Positions 37,357-49,019 of a stretch of DNA of 64,000 bases are shown piece after piece (within the stretch, counting starts at the first letter, position 1; every line of letters begins with the position of its first letter). The notes beneath the pieces are model-generated. The model saw only the letters and a list, made by a program, of their open reading frames with translations. It did not search any database and was not told the origin of the DNA. The position numbers and the translations under genes were made by a program. Origin of the DNA: Sitta carolinensis (Eukaryota > Chordata > Aves > Passeriformes > Sittidae); assembly GCA_032173965.1 (NCBI GenBank), contig JAVUNC010000004.1, positions 21,057,001 to 21,121,000 on the forward strand. Direction: 5' to 3'.

Positions 37357-40300
37357 TTATGTTTCATCTTAGTCTACCATTAGCATCTAAACTAAGTCCA
37401 TTCAATTCTGACTGAGTATATCTGTTTCTCTCTATTGATTATAAAATGAACCCAGACCAAGTAGTTCAAAAGTATGTACATATCCTTAAGGCAGTTAAGT
37501 GAAATAAATCACACAAATCATATTTAAGGTAATTAGGCAGATGATGTCTCTGGTGCATTAGTTTAGTTTAATTTTGCTGTAATATAATCTGAAGTGTTTG
37601 TCCCTCTTTTCTGTTTCAGGATTTTGTCTTTAGTATGAAAATCTGCAGAAAAGAAATTTTCCTCACCCCACAGTTGCTCTGTCAATGGTGCATGAATAGT
37701 TTTCATTTTGCCAATTACAATTTTGCCGGTTCCAAACAATCCCACCCTCCTGATTTACAATTGGTCAAATAAAGGATAATTTGTCTGCTGAAGATTAATA
37801 ATTCAGAGTTCTTCTTTATTGCTTTTAAGACTGGAAATGGGCATTCTTTGTGTGATCTGTCATATTTTATTGTTGTTACCACTCATATCGGACTACATTT
37901 TAAATTTCTAGAACTAAGAGGTTTATTATAAGGAGATACTCATAAATAAGTACATAATGGTACTGCAGCCCAGGGTTTCTACTTCCTGTTCAGTAATATT
38001 GTACTATGATGTGTGACATTTCTCCCTCAGTATTTTCTGAAGAAATAAGAGCTGTGAGAAATTGAGTAATATGTTTCCAACATTTGAATTAATATTTTAA
38101 TGATGCATTATATTTTATGGTCTGTAGTACCATATAGTCTAGAGTTCCATTTGGTTTAAGCCCAGAGGGACTGCACTGATAAGGTAGGAGTGCTGTCTGT
38201 GATAAAGTAGAAGGGCAAGCCAGGCTCACTCTGCTTACTACAGCAATTACACTGGCTGATTAAAAATTATAATAATCTCATGAATTGGGATGGTGTTATT
38301 CACTTTCTTTATCTTAAAGAGTATTTTAAGTATATGTGGTTAAAAATTGACTGGATCTCTAAACAGTGAAATATTATCAGAATTATCAGAACTTTCAGAA
38401 TGCAGAAAGGTACAAATTATTTCTCCTTTACTTTCTTAAGCTATTTTAAGAATTAAGAAAGCTTAAGTTTTCTTAAGCCTTTTATATACTTTTTTTTTAA
38501 ATTCACTTTTAAATTTCAGACATGGTCTATAAGTATGCATCTTGCTAAGCTTAAATATAGACTGTTCCATTATGTTGTCTGAACTGTTTTGTAGCTTGTT
38601 TTAGGAAAGTCTTTTATACCTTCTTCCCTTGTGTACTAGCTGTGATTCACTTTCATTACAGAAGTTTAGAATAAATTGTAATTTTCAGGTCTAGTGTTCT
38701 TTGTAAAACTCTCTGAAATAGTCATGTAATGGTTTTTTATATTGCTTGTTAGCATGAATTCAGCACTGACCAGTTCCATGCTCCCAAAAACACTTGGTTG
38801 CCATGGGCCTATGTGTCTTGATCATATATATGGAGCTATTTCTACAGCAGTAGGTAAACATGCATACATTTAGATATGCAGTCAGTTTCAGTGAGCTCTC
38901 TCCAAACAAGTACTAGTGTGGCTCTGGAGTTTGATACAAATCACACTCTTCTTCCAGCCACCAAAATAGACAAAACTCTTCTTCTTTGGTAAGAAAGTCT
39001 TTTAGCAGCATGGATGAGGAAGTATGCTGTGCCAGAGAAATTGCTTGCACTTCCATGACATTGAAAAATTTACCTGATATCCCATTATGGATATGGAGAC
39101 AGTGTTTTCTATATGACAATGCTCTGAAACTGCTGGATATGAACTAAATCACTGTGGAATCTGCATAACTTTTCAGTGATTATGTTCTGCAGGTGAAGAA
39201 ATTAATTTGTTTGAACAAAAACAAGATTTCATAAAGATAATTTTTCTGTGAGTCTGTACTACCTTAAAAAAGTATTCAAAGTCCTGCACTTTGAGCTGCT
39301 TTGTGTTGAGTGATATTTCACCTTGGACCAAGTTGTCTGTCCTCTCTAGCTTTTCTAGATCATTCAATGATAATTTACAGTTGACTATACATCTTCATAA
39401 TATATCTGATTTTAATAACTGAAAAAAAATCATCCTGTTTTCCCATCTAACTCCACAGGAGCAGTGTTTAATGACAAACCCATACACATATGAGTTTCTG
39501 TGCTAGTCAGGGACACATTTACAACATTCCTACTAATTTATTTTGCTACACAGTGATCTATTTAAAATATATTCACAGGTATTGAAGCAGAGGGGGATAA
39601 CTCATCAACTGCTTGCTTCTACCCACTAGCCTTATCACAAACAGGTACATTTAAAAAAATCCCACCTAAAAGGGCATATATTTCCTGCTGTATTCTGTAT
39701 TACAGCAGATTTTAAGGTAGGCGTGTTTCAGTTTACAGAGTTGTAATTATTTACCTTATTATACATGGAGAGGAGTACTATAGAAAACACATTAAACCTA
39801 TAAAGCATATATTTTTCTACCTCTGAGTCAGTTATGGCAAAATCAGATTTATAGGAGAGGATGCATCTGATCACTTGTTCATATTTGTGGTCAGACAGCT
39901 ACGTAAATTGCACTAGACCCTCTCAGTAATTGGTGGAGAAATTCAGGCATTTCCAGAGTGTGATTTATCAGATGTATGGGAGAAGTGTCCTTTGAAGTGC
40001 AATGAATCTTACAGAAGTGGGTTTTTTTTCTAGCTACGGAGTGCAGAAGCAACTTTGATAACCAACTCAGATATAAACAATCAGATTAGAGACCTTTACA
40101 TTTCAACAGATGAAACATGCACTTATTTTGTATTCAGTTTTGCACAGTGTTTTTCATTTAGCTGGAAAAGATTTTAAATTTTTCTAAAAAAGTTAGTACA
40201 TAGATTTAAAAATACTAATATAAAGCAAAAAATATCACAAAATAAAAGTATCTAAGACAGGAGACTTTGGTATAGACTGGTAGTAGATGGAGAGCAAATG

Positions 40301-42410
40301 AAAGAATGTGGTATTTGAGAATTAGTTACCATATACTCTATTCCACCAAATAATTTCATACTTGACAGAAAAAACACTGCATCACAGCTGTAATTTTTAA
40401 TGCTTACTTGTCTGTGGTGCTATACAGTGTTGAGCAGTTCATTATGAAACATGCAAAACTTTTAAGTGCATTTTGTTGACAAGATAATAATTTTAATAGT
40501 CTGAGTTTTTTCTTAGGGATTATAAAAGTATAATGAGATCTACTAAACACATGACAAATGAGACAAATTTTCTGCAAAAAGACTTGCAATAATCATTTAT
40601 TTGACAGGGAGGTATTAAAAACAAGAAAGGCCAAAAAACACAGGTGATTATTTGGGTGTGCAGGCAGAGTGCAAAAGCAGATAATCTTTAATCTGTCTGC
40701 AATGCAGCTCAACAGTACACTTAAATGAATTCTTATTTGGTACTGATTTTAAGACATGAATTAGTTCTCTAAATAGAAACAAAATTTTAGAGGAAAAGTC
40801 AAACATTTAATTCTAAATGTAGATAAATGAGTGTATCTTAATGAGTCATCATATTCATATTCCAGGTACTTTCTTTGGCACATATTTATTGCACATATCA
40901 CTAATTCATCCAAGGAGACTTGCATCTCTAAAAGGTGTACAGGCCAAAGTATAGTTCCTGTAGAGGCTTTAAGCAACATAATGTACATTGTCTAGTGACT
41001 ACAATTTCAGCATCTTCTGTGGTACATTAAGTGCCCACTTTCCAAGCAATTTGTGCTTGGAGAGATGCATTCTTCAGAAAGAGATTCACAGTAAACAGTA
41101 ATTAACAACTGTAGAGATCAGTAGACTTTATAAATAGATGATGAATATAAGTATCTTAATTCACATCCTGTAACTAGTTTCTGCATACCAAGCGAAGTGC
41201 CAGGAGGCACCACTTTTCTTCAGTTGATGCAGTTAAAAGCAGAGAGTGGTGGTTAAATTATTACCTTATAGCATAAAAGGCATAAAGAGTAATATTTGTA
41301 TTTTCAAAATAAACTTTTGCAGCTTCTCTTTCTGACAGACATCCTTCTCAATCCTTATATCACCACATGCACATTTTTGCACTGAATTTCACAATTCTTG
41401 GAAGACTATGACTACCCAAACCCAAAATCTGTAGACATTGAGGGTAAAAGCAGACTGAGATGGCAGAATAAAGGGGATCAGGACTTGTAGTTTTCTCCTT
41501 TTTATACAATTCCTTTTGGGATAAAATGATTAGGAATTCATTGGGCCAAAGACAAAGGACAGAAATCTTTAATATTGTGATTAAGACAGAATGTAGTATT
41601 CCAGATTTAATTTTTTTCTTCAATTATTTTTGGTACATTTCTCATCTAACAACTGATGCATCAAGTGCTCCAGCTGACCTCCAGGGTAAACATCCAAACC
41701 AAAAATCTTGGTTTTAACTTCAAGCTCCTTGTGTGAAACAGAACACATTTCACAGGAGAGATCAAGAAATCAGTAACAAATGAATCGGAGTTTCTTTTAT
41801 GACAGATTAATTGCCTTGTGAATACAGAAGAGCCAGCAGCTACATCTTAACTTTCAAATATCTTTCATAGTTCAGTTTTTATATGCAAGATAGAATATCT
41901 AGATAAAATAACCATGTAGTGAATGCAAAATGTGTAACTGTGGAATGAAAGAACAAGACAGGGTTAACATGGTTTTCTTCCTACCCTCTAAAAAATGCGA
42001 TTAGAACTATGCCTGGACTGATGATTCTGTTGACTGCTGTTGAAGGTAAAGTTTAAATTTGTTGGAATAAATCTAAATAGTATATACATTAGTAATAGTG
42101 CACTAAATATTCCAAGACAAATCTGCCATCTCATAGCTACCAAAGAAATTTGTATAACTGGACAATAACATACCTCTTTACCTACCTCAACTATAGATTA
42201 CATTCAATGCTGTAGGACTTAGGACTTTCTGGCCTTGCAGTAAATGTTACAGCTAAAACCTGCACCATATTTAGTTTTTCAATCTCAAGAGCATAGGTTC
42301 TTTTCTCTCGGTGGTGGATTTTGTTATAATTGGTTATTTTTTAATCTTTTTCTATTAATTTAAGTAAGACAAAATTAATGAAATTGGTCTTGTGCTTGGA
42401 CAAGCAAAGA
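37357..42410. other. AT-rich gene-free sequence
   Basis: About 5 kb without a recognised gene or element. A cluster of CTTAAG palindromes forms nested hairpins at 38431-38478. Open frames are 60-87 codons and look random. Confidence 0.6.
38431..38478. repeat. Nested inverted repeats built on CTTAAG
   Basis: CTTTCTTAA (38431-38439) pairs with TTAAGAAAG (38453-38461), and GCTTAAG (38461-38467) pairs with CTTAAGC (38472-38478), giving two adjoining hairpins in 48 bases. Confidence 0.7.
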
Positions 42411-42605
42411 AATATCTTGCAATAAGATATTACCTCGCCTGGAGGCTCCTTGACCCCTCACCTGGAATTCACCCAGCAGCCGTCTCAGGTTCTTCAGTCT
42501 CCTGCCCGTTGTCCCCCCTGGTGTGTTCCCTGTCCCCTGTCCCTCCCAGTGCCGGGGGCAAAATCTGGGAGCCATGGCAAGGACGGGGGCAGGGGGTCAT
42601 AGTTT
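42411..42605. other. Small isolated GC-rich island of unknown origin
   Basis: About 170 bases (42432-42600) of C-rich sequence interrupt very AT-rich DNA. The left edge is a hairpin: AATATCTT at 42411-42418 pairs with AAGATATT at 42424-42431. Frames of 66-75 codons on both strands result from the high GC. It may be a piece of an LTR, a retrocopy or an unclassified repeat; I recognise none of these. There is no clear TG...CA end or target-site duplication. Confidence 0.5.
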
Positions 42606-45600
42606 TTAATTGTGAATAGATTTCAAAATATCTTCTAGATTTTTTATTATTTCTGTTGAAAGCTTCTGTCAGGACAGAGGACCATAACATCAGCCCCAGT
42701 CTTTATATCCAAACCACAGAGAGCCTTAGATCTGATTCCCAGACAGTGAAAATAAAACTGAGACAAGGAATTCAACTAAATTCTGGTCCAGAGAGTGATC
42801 TTATAGCAGATTTCACAAATCTCTTGTATCCCATATTGTTAAAGAAATTCTCTTCTGCATACCAGCCCAGATGGAGTTTTTCAAAGCATTGTACATGGTA
42901 AATAACATTAAATATGATTGAGAGTTTGCTATATAAGGACTACTTGCAAAATATTGAAGGGACAAAAACTACCATAAGTGCTGCTGAGTTGTTTTTAATG
43001 TTTTGTCCTAGTGCAAATTTAGGTAACACTGTGGATGTTTAATGTGGATGGAATATTATCTTTAATTGTATAGATATGTAATGTTAAATCTAGCTTAACA
43101 CTTTGCATTTTTATAAGAAACTAAAACCTTGCTTGTGGGTAGTAGTTGTCTACAGTTGAAATTCAGGTGTTTTTACAATACAGTTCAAAGTCAGGTGTTA
43201 TTCATTTCAGCTGGACAGATGAGTATTTAATAGGAAATTTTATCCTTTTGTTCTCGTGAGGGATCTTATTTATGCACAACTCTCTCCTGATAACCAGAAG
43301 ACGGACTTGTAACTTTAAGACTGTGGACCTTCCAAGGGTTCAATGTATCTTGATTAATGAATGTTCTGAGCTCTGGAAATGTGAGTGAGTTGTTGATAAC
43401 TGGATGTAAATAGAATGGACCCATGATGTTCAAGAAGATGATAACTCTCCTCTGCACTAAGCCCCCCGTTGTGTTGCAGAGTGTGGACATCCAGGACTGA
43501 TGCAATATATATCTCTCTATAACTCTCTGGGGTTGGATTTGGCTGGGCTAACTGAGGGGATGAAGATAGTTCTCCTAGTCTACAAAACAGTTTCAGTATG
43601 AACTTTGAGGAATTCATTATAATTCATATTGTCCTTATTAGCATTCAGGTTTTTTCTAGCAGTAAAAACCTGAGCTGTCACCTGTCCCTCTTTATCCTTC
43701 CTACGGCGGCACAATGATGCATGCTGCTGTGTACACTATCAAAAAATGGGGTTGATGGAGGCAAAATATGTAAATGGAGGATGCTAGTGAACAAATACAA
43801 AGATTGATTGGATTTTCAGCTCTTTATGCAGTGATAGAAATATCAAAACTGAGACCAAATTTTGATGAGACTGGACTATTATCTTGTTAAGAGTACATCA
43901 GATATAATTTGACAAAACTAGTAGAAACTGATGCAGCTGTGACTTTTGAGCTGGCTCAGATTTTTTTTTCATTCTTGAAAGCTCGAGGTTTTGCTATTGA
44001 CTCAACAGTACGTGATCAAAGAAAGCCTATGGTTTTAATGTCTTTGGTTTTGAAGCCTGGAATAAGACTCAGCCTGCTGGCTTAACCAGAAATAATGTTT
44101 AGAAATCCTCATGAGGTAATGCAAGAGATAGTTGGTGGTTTTTTTATATCCTTGCCATGTGTAAATTCTCTTTAAAAAAATAAAGGAAAAAGTATATAAT
44201 ATTTCTACAAAGGGTCTTGGACATCAAGCTGTATGCATTTTTATACTAACTGTAGAATAATAGAAAACATACTATTTAAACTTAGATAACTTTCATGCTC
44301 ATTACTAGAGTACAAAAGATGAATTTGCAGTAACAATAATAAACAAAAACCAAAAACATATTAAACAGCTATCTAAAAGACTCTGTCCAACCCCAATTGA
44401 AAAGACATTCAGATATGTAAATTGTAAACAATTGTATGTTTAGTGATTATTTTTCATTTAAAGAGACAACTTTCCTGAACTTACTTACGCTTGTACATAT
44501 TTCCTAGATAATTAAAAAAAAAATATACATGTTCAAATTATAGTTGTTGACAGGATATAATGAATAATGCATTATCAGCTTAATATTCAATTAATACCAA
44601 CACTTACAACCCATTGGAAATCAACAATGCTTACAAGTTAGTGTGCATTGAAGTAGCAATAAAGTGAGTGAGGTCCAATAGAAAATTAATAAAAGTGCTC
44701 AAACTGGTAATTAGTATTCAGGAAAAGATTGTATAGAAAACAAGTGTGCTGAAATGGAAACTAGTATTCCAGATGGTATAGGATTTGGAAATCACTGCTA
44801 TTCCAGAATGTACTGCAAGTAGGTGTCCCTGACCAGATCCTCCTTCCTGTTTAGCATTATGCCATCTTTACTGAAGACATTGCTAAGGCAAAGTCAGTCT
44901 CTAACTGGAAGAATCTTGTCATTGGCTCAATGATAGACCATGTTTTACAGTCCTTGAGTTTGAATTGTTGGGTCAGAATGACTCTGGGAAAGTGTCTGAT
45001 AGCAATACAAATAAATTCTGTAGCAAGTTTATGTTCTACACTTCCTGAAGAAATGATCCAAAGTATAAATGTAAAATGGTCCTTAAATGAATAAGCAGTC
45101 ATACTGTGGTTAAACAAATGGCTACATACTGAAGAAGTATAAGCAATGTGATGCTAATAAAAATCTTAGATAAAATTCTGAAATGTATTAAAAAAATGTC
45201 ATAAATAAGACAGGAGATGAATATTCTACTACTTTTGATACTGAAAAAGCCTTAAGAAGTGTCTAATAACCACTTTGGGGCAAAGTAGGCTAAGAAAAGT
45301 GTAAACAAATTGGAAAGCCAAAGGAGAGTGACAAAAATATTTTATTATTTTAATTTTCAGCAATAACGATTTACATGCAAAGACACACATGCACTGGAAT
45401 ATTTTATTTACATAGAAATTGTGAAATACTTTTCAATGAAGATTTTTAGAGGTGTATCTTTGAAAGGAGCTGGGGTCTATTGAATATAGTTTGAAAAGAT
45501 GAAGATGAATAAACTCTGGAGGGATTCTGTATTTCCACAATTCTACAATATTTTGGCTTATTGTCATCTTCTTCCCGCTTCTGAAATGTCAATGCTTCAA

Positions 45601-46341
45601 TGATGTTTCTAGTATTCAAAAAATTTATGAAGAGCTATTTGACTATATCTACCTTAGATTATCATCTCTGTGACCTTCTATATAACAAAAGATATAAAGC
45701 TACATCAGTGATATGTTCTTTGCTGTTGAAATGTATTTGAATTTCATATTTGAATTCCTCAGATACACTAATGACATCAGCAGGTTGGTTTGATACATTT
45801 AATCAATCCTTTACACAGCTTTGACTCTGGACAATGATGCACCTCCACCAAGACTACCTCCAACCTTATACAGCTCTCTGAGCCACTTTATCCTGTTTAT
45901 CTAATGAAGAAGTACAAAAAATGTTACATTGCAGGTTGGTCTGAAGATAAGAGCATAGAAAAAGTAGTGTAGTGCTAGTGATAGGTACAAAATACCATCC
46001 CAGACACTTCTGAAATAAGAGCATTACTCTAAAATTTAGGGTTTAGCTTTCTAGTGTGATACCGACTGTAAGTTTGCTCTGTTTACTCTCCATCTCTTCT
46101 ATGCTTCTTAAGAACCTTGGGCCAGGAGAAAATCCCTGTAGGAGGAGAAGCAACCTAATATACCCAGTGAGAATATGGGATACTGCAGGATGAGGCAGAC
46201 GATTCTACAGACATGTTGCAAGAGGCTTTAGTTTAAGCAAAGTTTCAGAATCTGGTAAGAACTTGGCAGTACATTGCAAATAAAAAAGTTGCTGATGTGA
46301 CTACAGCAAATGTTGGATGTCAAAACTAACCAGAAAGAATA
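42606..46341. other. AT-rich gene-free sequence
   Basis: About 3.7 kb with nothing recognised. The 79- and 87-codon overlapping minus-strand frames at 43.27-43.62 kb lie in more balanced sequence but show no recognisable protein features. Confidence 0.55.
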
Positions 46342-46363
46342 GGGGGGGGGGGGGGGGGGGGGG
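46342..46363. repeat. Poly(G) run, 22 bases
   Basis: Twenty-two consecutive G residues, followed by CGGATAAG and then a run of A. Such runs are rare in an AT-rich setting, can form G-quadruplexes, and are hard to sequence, so the exact length may be unreliable. Confidence 0.9.
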
Positions 46364-47492
46364 CGGATAAGAAAAAAAAAAGGAAAGACAAAGACAATTC
46401 TTATTTATCTTTTTGGATTAGTCTTAGTCTAGCTATTTTGAATCTTCAGCCAAGAAACACTTAGAAAAATGAATGGGAGCACATGACACATTTCATCCAC
46501 TTATACCCCATATTCTCCCAGCTGTTTTCAGGTCAAGAAATTTCCTGACTTTTTATTATTTGCATATATAATAACCACCATTGAATCTCTCTTCCAAGCT
46601 GCATTTTTAACCATTAAATTATCAATTTAAAAATAAGTATTTAAAATTATTCTAGGTTATACTGCAATAAAACCTCATTTTTATGGACTAAAATATTTCT
46701 TGCTTACCTTTGGTTCAATAAATTTCACCACTGCAAATTATCCTGATATTTTCATGATCCTGTGCACTTAGCAAAAGAAATATGACCAGCGGTGATTAAA
46801 TATCAAATAAGAAAAGTAAACACTCATAATGATTATAATGATGATCTAATTCAGATGAAAATGGGATAATCTAAACTATCTAAACTACCTTTTTACTAGT
46901 GAATGATTGTTTCTGATATTAAATTTTATGTGTGCATTTAATCTAGATAACATAGTACCTCATTTTTCTACCACATCTTCTGGGTTTAACCTTATTGTAA
47001 TGGATTTTCATAGAGGCTGTTTTTTCTTTGTCCAAAGCTTTATAGTCAATGCTATATATCTCCTTTACTTCTCTCAATTGCTGAGAAAATAATCTGGAAT
47101 GCAGCAGCAGTATGAGTTTGCTGTTTAGTTTTCATAGGCTGAAACTGTAAAGAAAGAGTAAGAGGAAAAAGGAATTTAAAAATTCCTATGTTGTTACATT
47201 GCAGTTTGTTTTCATTTACTTCAGTTTTTGTGTAGAAGGAAATAAAAGACACATGAAGTAGAATGATTAAAACCACATGGTTATGTGGTGAAAAGCTAGA
47301 ACAATATCTTCTGAATTATCTTCATTTTTGTGACAAACTTACTGAAGAGTAAGATATGTTCCCTGTCTGTAAATATAATAAAAGCAATCTTGCTCAATAT
47401 TGGTAAAAGGAGAATTGCATCAAGATGAATTAAAATAAGACACTTATTGAAGGACATTTTGAAAGTTACCTATTTTGTTGTACATTTTTTTC
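46364..47492. other. AT-rich gene-free sequence
   Basis: About 1.1 kb with short chance frames only. Nothing recognised. Confidence 0.6.
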
Positions 47493-47855
47493 ATAGAATC
47501 ACAGAATGGTTTGGGTTGAAAAGGACCTTTAAAATCAGCTAGTCTCAGTGATGCTGGCATGGTCAGGAACATCTTCCACTAGACCATACTGCTCAAACTT
47601 CATCCAACCTGGTCAGGAACCAGGGACTGGGATCCTCAGTTTCTCTGGGCAACCTGTTCCAGTGCCTCACCACATTCAAAGTAAATAATTTCTTCATGAC
47701 ATCAAATCTAATCCTGATATTTTTCATCTTGAAGCCATTCCCCTTTGTCCAATTACTATATGCCCTTGTAAAAAGTCCCTCTTCATATTTCTTTTAGGCC
47801 ACCTTGAAGTACTGGAAGGCTGCTTCCTGAAGCCTTCTCATTTCCAGACTTGATA
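47493..47855 (-). repeat. CR1 LINE, 3'-end fragment
   Basis: Minus-strand CR1. The plus strand starts with the inverted 3' end TCATAGAATCACAGAATGGT followed by TTGGGTTGAAAAGGACC. It continues with GGGCAACCTGTTCCAGTGCC near 47.65 kb, GAAGCCATTCCCCTTTGTCC near 47.73 kb, and ACTGGAAGGCTGCTTCC near 47.81 kb. The match ends near 47.855 kb by 5' truncation. The 3' end is better preserved than in the other copies here. Confidence 0.93.
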
Positions 47856-48595
47856 TTTGGATCATATGATGATGTATGTTGAGCAGGTAATGGTCTCTCT
47901 CCTGTCTGAGGAAGTTTGTGATTAGGAAAACTTTGAGATTATGGAAGCTCAGTCATAATGAAAGAGATGTAGTTCTAGCAGGCCTGGAGAAGCTCTTCAT
48001 AATATGCTGAAACAGGCAGGAATTCTTTTTCAGTAAAAACAAGTGGGGCCATATGAGACCTCTGGTATTACAGTGAATAATAATATGCTGCTGCATTGAT
48101 AATGTAGTGTGTGCACTGTAATGCATACACTGGTATGCCATTTTCATAACATAGACATACTAATTGAAGTCAAATCATAATGCTCTTATTTGAATCCAAG
48201 AAAAGCAGTGAGAATAATAGACTTTTAGAAAACACGATTTACAAGAAATGAGCGAAACAGTTTATTCTGCTGAAAGAAAATCTGATTGGGGCACAGTCAC
48301 AGCAAAGGTAGCTACAGACAGGAAAAAAACAACCTGTTCTCATGTACACTGCTAACAGAAAGAAAAGGATGAGCTTTAATTAATTTATTATCAATTGAAA
48401 GAACAAAACAGCTAGTTTCCATTGTTTGAGACTCTTAAAAACAAGTTAGACATTCAAGCATGGTCAATCCTACTGGAAAACTGAAGAACTGGCTAGCTGA
48501 CTTTTGAAGTATTCTTTTCTTTCCAGACATATATGTCCATTATTTCTAAGTAAATATCTGTCTTCTTTTGGTCCAACATTGGTTATGTCGGGCTC
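47856..48595. other. Non-coding sequence, nothing recognised
   Basis: About 740 bases between a CR1 and an LTR with no recognised feature. Confidence 0.6.
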
Positions 48596-49019
48596 TGTGC
48601 TGGTTTTGGCTATGGTAGAGTCCATTTTCACCACAGTAGATTGTATGGGACTGCATTTTGGATTTGTGCTGAAAGCAGTGTTGAAATCACAGGGAAGTTA
48701 TAGCTGATGCTGAGCAGTGCTTGCACAGTCAGGGCTTTTTCTGCTCCTCACACTGCCTTGCCAGTGAGCAGTTAACAGGCTGGGGCTACACAAGCATTTC
48801 GGAGGTGACGCAGCTAGGACAGCTGACCCCACCTGATCCAAGAGATATTTCATACTCATATCCTCTTCTGAGCATATGGCATCATCCTCAATATATAAAG
48901 AAAGGGGAAAGAACAATGAAGGGGAGGGAATTGAGTGATGGCATTTGTCTTCTTCAGTGAAGAGCTAACAGACCCTGGCTGTGTGGGACTTGGTTTCTGA
49001 CTGTGGTTAAATCACAACA
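48596..49019 (+). mobile_element. Partial solo LTR, ERVL-like, internally deleted
   Basis: The plus strand starts TGTGCTGGTTTTGGCTATGG and continues TTGGATTTGTGCTGAAA, TGCTGAGCAGTGCTTGCACA, GGACAGCTGACCCCACCTGA and a TATAAA at 48894-48899. It ends with GGTTAAATCACAACA. I recognise this as a very common avian LTR. Most of the R-U5 portion between about 48.96 and 48.99 kb is missing, so it is shorter than I would expect for the family. No target-site duplication is visible at the chosen ends. The frames at 48.50-48.96 kb lie inside it and are not genes. Confidence 0.8.
48894..48899 (+). promoter_or_regulatory. LTR TATA box
   Basis: TATAAA in the position expected for the promoter of this LTR type, about 300 bases from the LTR start. 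With the R-U5 part largely gone, activity is unlikely to be normal. Confidence 0.55.
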
